Origin: Paenibacillus lacisoli
GTDB lineage: Bacteria; Bacillota; Bacilli; Paenibacillales; Paenibacillaceae
NCBI RefSeq assembly: GCF_030580655.1
Contig: NZ_JAUQTB010000009.1
Coordinates: 62,001 to 126,000 of the forward strand
DNA: 64,000 bases
Direction of reading: 5' to 3'
The position numbers were made by a program, and so were the translations under genes. Shown here in pieces: positions 45,933-53,883 of this stretch (position 1 is the first letter of the stretch; every line of letters starts with the position of its first letter). The notes beneath the pieces are model-generated. The model searched no databases. It was not told where the DNA came from and saw nothing but the letters and a program-made list of their open reading frames with translations.

Positions 45933-46997
45933 CTAAAAGATGCTCATGAGATACCGGACCGGATCAGCCATAAAATCGGCATACTTGGCAAGCGGCGCAT
46001 ACTCCAAATGCTCCTCATCGTACCAGCCCACCATGTTCGAACCAGGATGCCATACAATCAGGATATCGGAATAGTTATCCACCTCTGCCGAGAGTCTCAG
46101 CAGCTTTTTGCGCCCCGCCTTCATCTCGATCGTATCCGTCAGACTGAAAAATTCGATATACCTGATATCATACTCATTGTCGGGAAGCTCCAGACGCCGC
46201 TCTTCACCAGACAGAAAATCCACCATTGCCCTAGGCAGCTTGTAGCTTCGCAGCGCATACAGCTTATTGCTGCGGTCATGGTATTCAGCAGGCTCCAGTC
46301 CCTTCAGGTAATCCGTCATTTCGGTGTTCTTGTTCACAACTGCAATCGTATAGGCACGATCCCCGTCCTTCTCCGTCGCTGTCACATCGGCTCCGCGTTC
46401 TACTAGATAACGCACCATGGCCATATCGTTATTCCGGGCAGCCACCGTCAGCGGGGTGGCCCCATAAGGATAGACCATATCCGGCTCGCTGAAGTTTATG
46501 TCCACCCCCTGGGTCAGAAAGAAGTCAACGACCGATAACTGATGATCCGAAACTGCTGTCCGAAGTGTTTTCCCTCCATACTTGCGTATATCCAGACCCA
46601 GCTCCTGTATTAACGGAATATGCCCCGTTTTGCCGTAGTAGGCCTCCTGATAGGCAGAAGAGCCGACGCGGTTGATCAGGTCGATGCGTGCTCCCTTCTC
46701 ATAGATATACCGCACTGTCGCTTCGCTGCCATAGCGGACGGCTTTAAGAAATGCAGGGCTCTCCGGATGATTCAGTTCCGCTCCATGCTCAACCAGCATT
46801 TGAATGATCTCCTGCCGATCCAGAATTAGAGCGATATCGAGCGGAGACAGCTGTATATGCTTGCTCAAAATAAGCGGCTCTTGAATGTTCCATCCCTTTT
46901 CCAATGCCTGTTCCAAAGCCTGCTTGTTCCCTTCATAAATATGTAATGCCGGATCCGGCAGGGTTGCAAAGCTTCCTTTATCCTTCAGCTTGTACAT
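45933..46997 (-). CDS. Ankyrin-repeat protein
   Basis: 354 residues. About five ankyrin repeats span residues 20-235 (SPLDIALILDRQEIIQMLVEHGAEL; ATPLTVAARNNDMAMVRYLVERGADV). The C-terminal 110 residues are a separate acidic domain (YIEFFSLTDTIEMKAGRKKLLRLSAEV, ending WYDEEHLEYAPLAKYADF) of the type that follows ankyrin repeats in immunity-like or SUKH-related proteins. There is no signal peptide. The longer frame has 19 extra codons, but GTAAGGAGGAC precedes this ATG. It lies 58 bp upstream of the SUKH gene on the same strand. Confidence 0.85.
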   Translation of the reverse strand: MYKLKDKGSFATLPDPALHIYEGNKQALEQALEKGWNIQEPLILSKHIQLSPLDIALILDRQEIIQMLVEHGAELNHPESPAFLKAVRYGSEATVRYIYEKGARIDLINRVGSSAYQEAYYGKTGHIPLIQELGLDIRKYGGKTLRTAVSDHQLSVVDFFLTQGVDINFSEPDMVYPYGATPLTVAARNNDMAMVRYLVERGADVTATEKDGDRAYTIAVVNKNTEMTDYLKGLEPAEYHDRSNKLYALRSYKLPRAMVDFLSGEERRLELPDNEYDIRYIEFFSLTDTIEMKAGRKKLLRLSAEVDNYSDILIVWHPGSNMVGWYDEEHLEYAPLAKYADFMADPVRYLMSIF

Positions 46998-47064
46998 GCT
47001 CGTCCTCCTTACTTTTATTACTTGGGTCATCCTCGCCACCTGGTAATCCTGCATCTATAACGGC

Positions 47065-47847
47065 TCATCCTGTCTGAAATATCACTGAATTCACGGCGCT
47101 CTGCACACACCCTAGCAGAGCTTCATACAGCTGTGAAGTCAGCTCTTCGTACTCCTTCTCCTTCTGATGCTGGTAAGCGGAGTATGGCGGCGAATCGTTC
47201 CATGATCCCATCCCACCAAATACCCAGCTTTTGTAGGCAGCATTCAGCATCCGGCTTGCCTGTTCCGAGTAGATGGCCGGCAGATCAAAGGACATTTTGG
47301 GAACAGGGAGAATACCCTTGAGGATATTCAAGCCGGGTTCAAAAAATTTCTCCCGCCAAAAGCTCTCTTCAATCGCATCGGCCAGCTCTCCAATTCCCTG
47401 AAGAACCTGATGCAGTCGGCTGGAGCAAACCTCTAGCGGGATAAACTGCCGTGAATCCATGCTGCCCGTCTGCAGCTCCTTCTCGGTATAGGTTACATTC
47501 CAGAGCTGCCGGGAACCCCGCTGATCGAACTGCCAGGACGGTGTCCATACCCGGTTAACCCCGGTTCCGAGCACAACAACTCCGATAGGTCTCCCACCGC
47601 CGGCAAATCCGCTGGTCTGCCAATAAGAGTGCGGTTCGCTGCTGCTGACCAGCATGATCCGTTCTCCTCCCTGCTGTCTGATCTCCTGCAGCCACTCCCG
47701 CCATCCACAGCTGCGGTGGTTGTTCTTAAACTGTATTTTCAGGCTTTCATGCTGCTCCAGCTCCGGATGTGCTGAATCGGACCCGGCAATCAGGAAGCCG
47801 TTGCCCAGAGCTGTAATTAGCAGCAATTGATGCAGTTCCCCATTCAT
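47065..47847 (-). CDS. Hypothetical protein of the immunity-like array
   Basis: 260 residues, soluble. Opens with LHQLLLITALGNGFLIAGSDSAHPELEQHESLKIQF, then a GGGRPIGVVVLGTGVNRVWTPSW region and a C-terminal helical half (FEPGLNILKG ... ASRMLNAAYKSWVFGGMGSWND). I do not recognise the family. It stands 67 bp upstream of the ankyrin gene on the same strand, so the three genes probably form one transcript. GAAGGAGGAGCAGGAGC precedes the ATG. Confidence 0.75.
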   Translation of the reverse strand: MNGELHQLLLITALGNGFLIAGSDSAHPELEQHESLKIQFKNNHRSCGWREWLQEIRQQGGERIMLVSSSEPHSYWQTSGFAGGGRPIGVVVLGTGVNRVWTPSWQFDQRGSRQLWNVTYTEKELQTGSMDSRQFIPLEVCSSRLHQVLQGIGELADAIEESFWREKFFEPGLNILKGILPVPKMSFDLPAIYSEQASRMLNAAYKSWVFGGMGSWNDSPPYSAYQHQKEKEYEELTSQLYEALLGCVQSAVNSVIFQTG

Positions 47848-47986
47848 GCTCCTGCTCCTCCTTCAAGCTGTCTTTCGTAACGACAATGCTTCTTGAGTTA
47901 TATTTTACCATATACGATTCTGGACCGACCGGCTTTGTCTGATCTGCTCAGGCCAGGTATCTGCAACTATCCATGTCACAAAAATG

Positions 47987-48025
47987 AAAAGGACGCTTTC
48001 ATCCGGGAGGATAGCGTCCTTTTTT
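47987..48025 (-). terminator. Terminator of the rsbQ-GGDEF operon
   Basis: AAAAGGACGCT and AGCGTCCTTTT form an 11-bp stem with a 15-base loop. On the minus strand it follows the GGDEF stop directly and ends in a T-rich stretch. Confidence 0.85.
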
Positions 48026-48028
48026 ACA

Positions 48029-49003
48029 TTAAACCTCACTATATCCGGTAACCTGGTTACGTCCTCTTGTTTTGGAGGCGTACAGCGCCACATCCGCTTT
48101 GTGCAGAAGAGACTCCCCTGTATCCGAATCTTCAACGGCTGCTGTCCCCACACTGATTGTAATGCGATAATCCCCCCAACGGGCGGACTCGGCAGCCTCA
48201 CGAATTTTTTCTGCCGCCTCAACTGCCTGACCCTCCTGGGTTCCGGGCAGAATGATTACAAATTCTTCTCCGCCGAAACGGGCGGCTGCATCATCTTTCT
48301 CCAAATTGAGCTGCAGCAGCTTGGCCAAGTGAGTCAGGATCAGATCTCCTACAGGGTGTCCGTAGGTATCGTTGATTTTTTTGAAATGGTCAATATCAAG
48401 GATAAGCAGCGAGAAGGGCGTGCCTGATTCCTGGTAAGCATGAATATGCAAATCCAGCTGCTTCTGAAAATATCGCCGGTTCTTCAGGCCGGTTAACGGA
48501 TCGGTTGATGCCAGCTGTTCAAGTTCTTCATTCATTCGGGTCAGTTCCTGCTGCTTGGCTTCATACTCCCTATGTATTTGTTCTAATCTCAAATTGGCCT
48601 CATTCGTAGCCTGATACAGCTCCTCCAGCCGGCTTTTGGTCTGCAGGATATCCTTCTCATGCTCAATCCGCTTGCGCACAACGATTAAGATACAGTCAAT
48701 ATAGACGATCCCTTCCCTTTCTTGCCTGACTCCGTTGAGGAGGACGGGAAACTGCTGACTGCTGCTGGTTCTTAATGAGAAATACATCTCGTTCACATGC
48801 CCATACAGCTGAATATACGGATAGAAGTATGTATGAAAAAACATTTTGTTCGTAGCTGACATTGCGGATTCAATGTGCTTCCCTACCAGCTCATCGCGCT
48901 TGTATTCCAGCAGGTCCAAAAGCGTTTGATTCACCTCCTGGACCACACCATTTTCCAACATTGAGAAATAACCGCAAGGGGCTCTATCTAGTTGAATATC
49001 CAT
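48029..49003 (-). CDS. PAS-GGDEF diguanylate cyclase
   Basis: 324 residues. PAS sensor at about 1-115 (CGYFSMLENGVVQEVNQTLLDLL ... IVYIDCILIVVRKR), a coiled coil at about 115-165, and a GGDEF domain at 165-320 with STDPLTGLKNRR, LDIDHFKKINDTYGHPVGD and the active-site GGEEF (244-248). It should make c-di-GMP. The RxxD inhibitory site is not in its usual place. The ATG seven codons after the first possible start has an AAAGG site. It is 42 bp downstream of the RsbQ-like gene, so both are probably one unit. Confidence 0.92.
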   Translation of the reverse strand: MDIQLDRAPCGYFSMLENGVVQEVNQTLLDLLEYKRDELVGKHIESAMSATNKMFFHTYFYPYIQLYGHVNEMYFSLRTSSSQQFPVLLNGVRQEREGIVYIDCILIVVRKRIEHEKDILQTKSRLEELYQATNEANLRLEQIHREYEAKQQELTRMNEELEQLASTDPLTGLKNRRYFQKQLDLHIHAYQESGTPFSLLILDIDHFKKINDTYGHPVGDLILTHLAKLLQLNLEKDDAAARFGGEEFVIILPGTQEGQAVEAAEKIREAAESARWGDYRITISVGTAAVEDSDTGESLLHKADVALYASKTRGRNQVTGYSEV

Positions 49004-49045
49004 TAAAACAGCCTTTCTATCCAAATTACCTGATGGTCTGGTTAT

Positions 49046-49849
49046 CTATGATCTGGAAATATACTCTTTAATCAATTCGATTGTCTCTTGGGGCTGGCTT
49101 AGATGGGGATAGTGGCCTTTGGCATTCATCTGCCTCAGCTCACTGTGACGAAGATGAGAATGCAGATAGTCCCCCACCTCAACAGGAGCGATACTGTCGT
49201 CCGAGCACTGCAGGATCAGCGTCGGTACAGACATAAGTGCAAGCTCCTTCCGGCAATCGCAGTAGAACGTTACCTCTGCAAATTGACGGGCAATATGCGG
49301 ATCTCTCGAACAAAAGCTTTGCTCCAGTTCGTGAGTTAGCTCCGGCCGGTCTGAATTCATGGCAATTGGAGCCATATAGCTGGCCCAGCCAATAAAATTC
49401 ATCTGCATCATCTCCAGCAGTTCGTCAATATCACTTTTGTCAAAACCGCCGAAATACGCTGGAGGATCATTCACATAACGCGGAGAAGGGCCCAGCATGA
49501 CGATTCGTTCGAAACGTTCTGGAGCGCGTATGGAAGCCAGCATGCCAACCATGCTGCTAACAGAGTGTCCTACAAAAATGACATCCCGGAGGTCCAGCCT
49601 CTCGATAATATCAATTACATCCTGGGCATAACCTTGCAGACTGCTGTATTTGTCTGCATCGTAATGCCTGATCTGGGAGTTACCGGAACCCACATAATCA
49701 AATAAAACAATCCGGTAATCACTCATAAAATCAGGAACGATATATCTCCACATACCCTGATCGCATCCGAAGCCGTGGGCAAACATAATGGTTTGGCTCC
49801 CACTCCCTATGACTTGTACATGATTACGTTCAAGAACATCTACTGTCAT
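49046..49849 (-). CDS. rsbQ: RsbQ-like alpha/beta hydrolase
   Basis: 267 residues, closely similar in layout to B. subtilis RsbQ: NHVQVIGSGSQTIMFAHGFGCDQGMW, ILFDYVGSGNSQIRHYD, GYAQDVIDIIERLDL and PSPRYVNDPPAYFGGF. The triad is Ser96 (GHSVSS), an Asp near 218 (CSDDSIAP) and His246 (KGHYPH). RsbQ supplies an unknown small molecule to the PAS domain of RsbP in the stress-sigma pathway. Here no RsbP is present and the next gene is a PAS-GGDEF protein, which would be the receiver. The start uses a GAGGTGA-type site. Confidence 0.92.
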   Translation of the reverse strand: MTVDVLERNHVQVIGSGSQTIMFAHGFGCDQGMWRYIVPDFMSDYRIVLFDYVGSGNSQIRHYDADKYSSLQGYAQDVIDIIERLDLRDVIFVGHSVSSMVGMLASIRAPERFERIVMLGPSPRYVNDPPAYFGGFDKSDIDELLEMMQMNFIGWASYMAPIAMNSDRPELTHELEQSFCSRDPHIARQFAEVTFYCDCRKELALMSVPTLILQCSDDSIAPVEVGDYLHSHLRHSELRQMNAKGHYPHLSQPQETIELIKEYISRS

Positions 49850-49923
49850 CGCTTTATCACCTCTGAGAAGGGCTTGTCTGGCAGAAACATAAAAAGTCAG
49901 TTACAGCCCAGTCTATACCTTGA

Positions 49924-50088
49924 TTATATCGGAAAAGCAGCGCCCGGAGAGTAGACAAGAAGTATGAATCTTTCTGGGACATTGGTCATCCCATATGTTG
50001 CTAGCCGGATTTCTCTCATCTTCCCCACCAACAGCCTTACAATGCCGGCTCCGACCGCTTCAATCGCATGTGAATATGTAAATCTCAC
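49924..50088 (-). other. Short coding-like frame
   Basis: A 54-codon frame from a GTG (VRFTYSHAIEAVGAGIVRLL at its start) with protein-like composition lies between the RsbQ gene and the next cistron. It lacks a good ribosome site and has no recognised family. The opposite strand also carries an open 74-codon frame here, so at most one of them is real. The gap otherwise holds the promoter region of the rsbQ operon. Confidence 0.3.
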
Positions 50089-50126
50089 CTTGCTTCGCCG
50101 GATTGGCGCAGTTCTGGATTACATGG

Positions 50127-50600
50127 TTATTCCCCGTAGTTCCATACGATTGCGGTCGACCCCGAGCGCGGATCCTGGTAAGAAATGATGGCTCCCCAAT
50201 CCAGCTTGAACTCCATATAAGGATAAGGCTTCTCCCACTGATCATCTGGTTTCCGGGACAAGGCCTTTTCAAGCAGTCTGCGATGCTTCTCATACCTTCT
50301 GCGTTCCCCCTCCACAGTCCAGTTATCCCATGAAGTCGGATACGCTTCACCCTGAACGGAGAGTTCCAGAGCATACAGCCTGCCGCCATGAAAACAAACG
50401 GAGACGAAAAATTTCTCCCTCAGGAGCGGCACTTCGTCGAGGTGATGCCATTCATATCCGTTCCCCATGGAGCGGGTGGAATGGAAATAACGAGTGTACC
50501 AAGCGGAGGCCGTCAGCTCCTCTTCAGTCAATTCTGCATACACCACCCGCTCGCCTTCTACAACCAGTTCACCCGATGCCCAGCCGGTATTCATTATCAT
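50127..50600 (-). CDS. Hypothetical protein of the immunity-like array
   Basis: 157 residues from this ATG, soluble and aromatic-rich (WYTRYFHSTRSMGNGYEWHHLDEVPLLREKFF, then DQWEKPYPYMEFKLDWGAIISY and AIVWNYGE). AGGGGGTGA lies just before; a second ATG two codons later is an equally possible start. I do not recognise the family. It is 59 bp downstream of the DUF1963-like gene and belongs to the same probable transcript. Confidence 0.65.
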   Translation of the reverse strand: MIMNTGWASGELVVEGERVVYAELTEEELTASAWYTRYFHSTRSMGNGYEWHHLDEVPLLREKFFVSVCFHGGRLYALELSVQGEAYPTSWDNWTVEGERRRYEKHRRLLEKALSRKPDDQWEKPYPYMEFKLDWGAIISYQDPRSGSTAIVWNYGE

Positions 50601-50659
50601 TTCACCCCCTTTATCGTTCCCTTCACATCTCCGCAGCACCAGATGCCTGCAAATCAGGA

Positions 50660-51961
50660 TCAGCTCTGCTGGTAACAGGTTGCGGTCATCCTGTCCTTCG
50701 GACAATAGAACATGTAGAAAATTCCGTCGCCATACACTTCTATATCCTCACCATCCAGCTGCCCGATGAACAGCATGCTCCTGGAACAGCAGGGACAGAG
50801 CGGATAAGCCGCGTCCTGCACCCAGCCGGGGTGACCGCCAAGCTGAGAACCCGATTGCGACAAGGCCCATACAGCTGCAAAATAAGGCGAGCGCGGTACG
50901 GAGGACAAGGACAGCTGTGGAAGACGAATTCCGTCGCCATCAGATTCTTCCTCCCAATCCGGCAGATAGTCAGGCTCATGATTATACGGGCTCCAGTGCG
51001 GCATCCCCTGCTCGTCAAGCTCCATAAAGATATCACTGTACCCGCCGCAGCGCTCACAGGTCTGGATACACAGCCTTCCTTCCAGTCCAAGCCCGGATAA
51101 GGACGAGTGTGCCCCGTCCACGTCCATCAGCAGAACCAGACTCCCATGGCACCATGGACAGACCTGATCCGACGGCTGCAGAAATCCGGGTCCAACTGGC
51201 TCCTCAGCGTCACGCACAGCCTCTGCCGTCAGGTCCTTCTCCACAACAATCCCATAGCTTGCCGGGGATACCAGCTCTCTTCGGCCTCCACCCTCATCCA
51301 GTTCCCATCCTGCCTCCCGGGTGTATGCTTCCGGAAGCACATACAGCTGTTTGGCCCAGGCAGGAGCCTGACGACGCCACTCCTGAAATTGGTTCACTAC
51401 CGCCTCATCACCAATCCAGCCCAGAGCCAGCAGAAGAAGATTGCGGTTCTCCTCGTCACGTTCAAGCTGCCCGAGCAGCTGGTCCCGCACCTCGGGTGGA
51501 GCGTCCTTATACATCATTCCGGGATCATATATCCTCCGCTCCATGAGCTGTGGCAGCACGTCGCTGATTTCATCATTTCTCCAGCAGACAAGGGCAGTCA
51601 GTATATCTATTGCGGTGTCCTTCTCACCCTCTGCAAGCAGCTTCAGTGCATATTCCTTCATCCGCCGGGCATCGCCAACCGAGAGCTCTTGGTAGAGCTC
51701 CTCCCGCTTCTTCGGATAGGGGACATATCGAATAAGGGGGTCGCGGACCTGCTTGGCATAGCCAATTTGCAGAATCTCTACAGGATCTGTCACGTTCTCA
51801 TACAAATTGACCGTCCGGCGATGCTTCTCAATATAGGCCTGCCGTTCCTGTCTTTCCCTTTCCTGAACACAAGGCATACAATAGCCGCCCGTTCTCGCCG
51901 CAGTAGCCGGCAGAATGGTCGATGTGCAGCCTTCCATCCGGCAAGGAACACGTTCAGTCAT
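50660..51961 (-). CDS. Zinc-binding protein with DUF1963/YwqG-like C-terminus
   Basis: 433 residues. N-terminal zinc ribbon-like Cys set (CRMEGCTSTI ... GGYCMPCVQER), a helical middle part, a second Cys pair region (CPWCHGSL ... CERCGG) and a C-terminal block (SQLGGHPGWVQ, CPCCSRSMLFIGQLDGEDI, YGDGIFYMFYCP) matching the DUF1963/YwqG type. Such proteins occur in toxin-immunity arrays. It overlaps the preceding cistron by 8 bases; the ATG used here is nine codons inside the longest frame. Confidence 0.8.
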   Translation of the reverse strand: MTERVPCRMEGCTSTILPATAARTGGYCMPCVQERERQERQAYIEKHRRTVNLYENVTDPVEILQIGYAKQVRDPLIRYVPYPKKREELYQELSVGDARRMKEYALKLLAEGEKDTAIDILTALVCWRNDEISDVLPQLMERRIYDPGMMYKDAPPEVRDQLLGQLERDEENRNLLLLALGWIGDEAVVNQFQEWRRQAPAWAKQLYVLPEAYTREAGWELDEGGGRRELVSPASYGIVVEKDLTAEAVRDAEEPVGPGFLQPSDQVCPWCHGSLVLLMDVDGAHSSLSGLGLEGRLCIQTCERCGGYSDIFMELDEQGMPHWSPYNHEPDYLPDWEEESDGDGIRLPQLSLSSVPRSPYFAAVWALSQSGSQLGGHPGWVQDAAYPLCPCCSRSMLFIGQLDGEDIEVYGDGIFYMFYCPKDRMTATCYQQS

Positions 51962-52496
51962 GACCTGACTCACCCTCTTTCTCTTCATATTGATTCTTCA
52001 GAATTTGCGCGTGATCCAGGAGCACCCAATGGTTCACTTCATCATACCCGGTGACCTCTGCCTGAACGATGTGCCGCGGATACATCCATGCTTCTGAAGC
52101 GGAGGCGGACAGTGAGGAGGTATTTGCCAATCCGACGGCACCTTCCTCCAGCAGGTTCACCAGTGTGCCCTGAGGATAAAAGCATTCAATATAGCCTTCA
52201 ACCGCTGTACCAACCGGAAACTTTTTCTGTATTTCCTTCCATTGACTTCCGTGCTTCTGCAGCTGCCTGTGCCACATTCCTTCGAATTCCTCACGGCTAA
52301 TTTCCTCATAATAAGGCTCCTCCGGATTCAGCGGATGCTCTGCCAGCACAAAGTGAGCAGCTCCGTGCTTCCGGTTTGATGTTATCGAGCTGCCATCCGA
52401 CCCCAGTACGATCTGCCGGAAGGCAGTTCCGCCCGCATCAATCTCGAAGTACCAAGTCCCCATCCCCGGCTCCGGAATATCTCTCAGATAACGCAT
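51954..52496 (-). CDS. Small protein with S1/OB-fold-like C-terminus
   Basis: 180 residues. The N-terminal half opens with MRYLRDIPEPGMGTWYFEID and has an EISREEFEGMWHRQL segment. The C-terminal half (FPVGTAVEGYIECFYPQGTLV ... GLANTSSL) resembles an S1-type OB fold, including the GTAVEG start. The open frame reaches 68 codons further upstream, but AGGAG stands eight bases before this ATG and the extension is antisense-like. It starts 5 bp before the end of the DUF2625 gene's spacer and overlaps the next cistron by 8 bases. Confidence 0.75.
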   Translation of the reverse strand: MRYLRDIPEPGMGTWYFEIDAGGTAFRQIVLGSDGSSITSNRKHGAAHFVLAEHPLNPEEPYYEEISREEFEGMWHRQLQKHGSQWKEIQKKFPVGTAVEGYIECFYPQGTLVNLLEEGAVGLANTSSLSASASEAWMYPRHIVQAEVTGYDEVNHWVLLDHAQILKNQYEEKEGESGHD

Positions 52497-52500
52497 GAAT

Positions 52501-53169
52501 TTACTCCTGCGGGCGGGACTGGCCTGAGGTCTGATTCCAGGCTTCCAGCACTGAGATGGGCGCATGGCTGCTGAGTTCCCCGCCGCCTTCGGCCGTCCAC
52601 AGCGGCGGATAATAACCCCATACTTCTCCAGTTTCCAGCTTTTCAGTATCCTCCTGCCAACCTGCCCAGCGAAAGGTCTGATAGAACAAATCCAGATCAC
52701 CGTGTGCGAGCCAGTTCACAAAGCCGGAGTACGCCAGTTCGGTGGATTCCCATTCCAGCGTATCCGGTGCAAAATAATAGACATATCCGTCCTGGCCGAA
52801 CCTGCCTGTATTTAACGCAAAGAATCCACCAGCGGCATCATAGGCAACGACAAGCAGGTCCGGGTACGCAGCCAGATCCGTCTGTGTGCCAAGACCATTC
52901 CAGGAAGCCAGACTTCCGCTGACCTCCGAATGTCCAGCCCCCAGCACGGTCACCCAGCCGTGATCCAGGCGAATACCGCCGGTCTCATAGGCAATGGCGC
53001 CCAGATACGAACGGGTCGAGACCTGTAAGGCAGACAGCGTGCCGGCTGCTGCATCACGATCAGCTGGTAACAGGGTGTATGCATGGCTGCCGCTGCTTAG
53101 CAATTCCTTAATTTCTTCCCAAGCCGGATTCTCCCGGTCAATGAGCTGCTCCAATGGTAACTTAGGCAT
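52501..53169 (-). CDS. DUF2625 family protein
   Basis: 222 residues matching DUF2625: NPAWEEIKELLSSGSHAYTLLPAD, ALQVSTRSYLGAIAYETGGIRLDHGWVTVLGAGH, GGFFALNTG, YFAPDTLEWESTELAYSGFVNWLAHGDLDLFYQTFRW and YPPLWTAEG. These cytoplasmic proteins are used as predicted immunity proteins in several genomes. GGAGGT lies ten bases before the ATG, which rules out the 80-codon longer frame. It is the first gene of the 53.2-50.1 kb operon. Confidence 0.88.
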   Translation of the reverse strand: MPKLPLEQLIDRENPAWEEIKELLSSGSHAYTLLPADRDAAAGTLSALQVSTRSYLGAIAYETGGIRLDHGWVTVLGAGHSEVSGSLASWNGLGTQTDLAAYPDLLVVAYDAAGGFFALNTGRFGQDGYVYYFAPDTLEWESTELAYSGFVNWLAHGDLDLFYQTFRWAGWQEDTEKLETGEVWGYYPPLWTAEGGGELSSHAPISVLEAWNQTSGQSRPQE

Positions 53170-53477
53170 TCGTACTCTACCTCCTGCGATTCGTAAAATG
53201 GGTAAGGATAGAATCCTCACAAATGACGATGTAACATGAATGATAGTATACAATAATAAAACAACTCTATTAAAAAATCTGGAAGGTTCTGTATGTATAC
53301 TATCATAATTGCTGATACCGATGCCCGGATGCACAGACGGCTTAAGAACTTCCTCATCACAGGCATGCTCAGGAACCCAAAGCTTCAGTCTGCCGTAAGA
53401 CAAGCTCACCCATTTCGGATGCCGTACGGCAAGGGGCCAGAGCCACTGTGAACGTTCGAAAGTCCCTTTGTAAAAAT

Positions 53478-53505
53478 GAGAGCCTGTGCATATGCACAGG
53501 CTCTC
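53478..53505. terminator. Terminator after the hsp20 remnant
   Basis: GAGAGCCTGTGCA and TGCACAGGCTCTC are perfect 13-bp arms with only two bases between them. On the minus strand ATTTTTAC follows, so it was the hsp20 terminator and is still intact. Confidence 0.8.
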
Positions 53506-53537
53506 CTCTTCACTTATTTGTCTATTCTACACAGCGA

Positions 53538-53687
53538 TCAGTCAATTTGAATCTGTCTGCGGGAAGTATCTTCCCCGCGGCGTTTCGGAATTTCCAGCTT
53601 CATAACCCCGTTTTCCGGCTTGGCGGTAATCCTGTTCCCGTCGATATTCTCGATATAGAAGTGAGAGGGAATCAGATCACCTATGAA
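53538..53687 (-). pseudogene. C-terminal fragment of a small heat-shock protein (Hsp20)
   Basis: Forty-seven codons end in ITAKPENGVMKLEIPKRRG followed by EDTSRRQIQID and a stop. This is the terminal alpha-crystallin strand with the IPK anchor. The upstream two-thirds of the gene are missing, replaced by AT-rich sequence with an in-frame TAA about 30 bp further. The break marks an edge of the AT-rich segment that carries the next gene. Confidence 0.75.
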
Positions 53688-53883
53688 AATCAGTCCATTT
53701 GCTATTTAATGAATAATTATGATTGCAGCTTATTTACAGTTCCTCTTGTAGCTTTCCATTTTTAGGGATTCAAAGCCCGAAACTGGACTGTATTTATTTA
53801 TTTTGGCGGTATCATAATTTTAAAAAGGGTTTGCTCTCTTTTATTTCGACCTTTTTTGACTTTGTCTGACTAACCATCAATAA

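Larger units (their letters stand above)
53170..53883. other. AT-rich intergenic region with hsp20 remnant
   Basis: 714 bp without an intact gene. It holds the promoter region of the DUF2625 operon, a strong terminator, the C-terminal piece of an hsp20 gene (both listed separately) and about 200 bp of AT-rich sequence next to the SGNH-type gene with nothing else recognisable. Confidence 0.6.
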
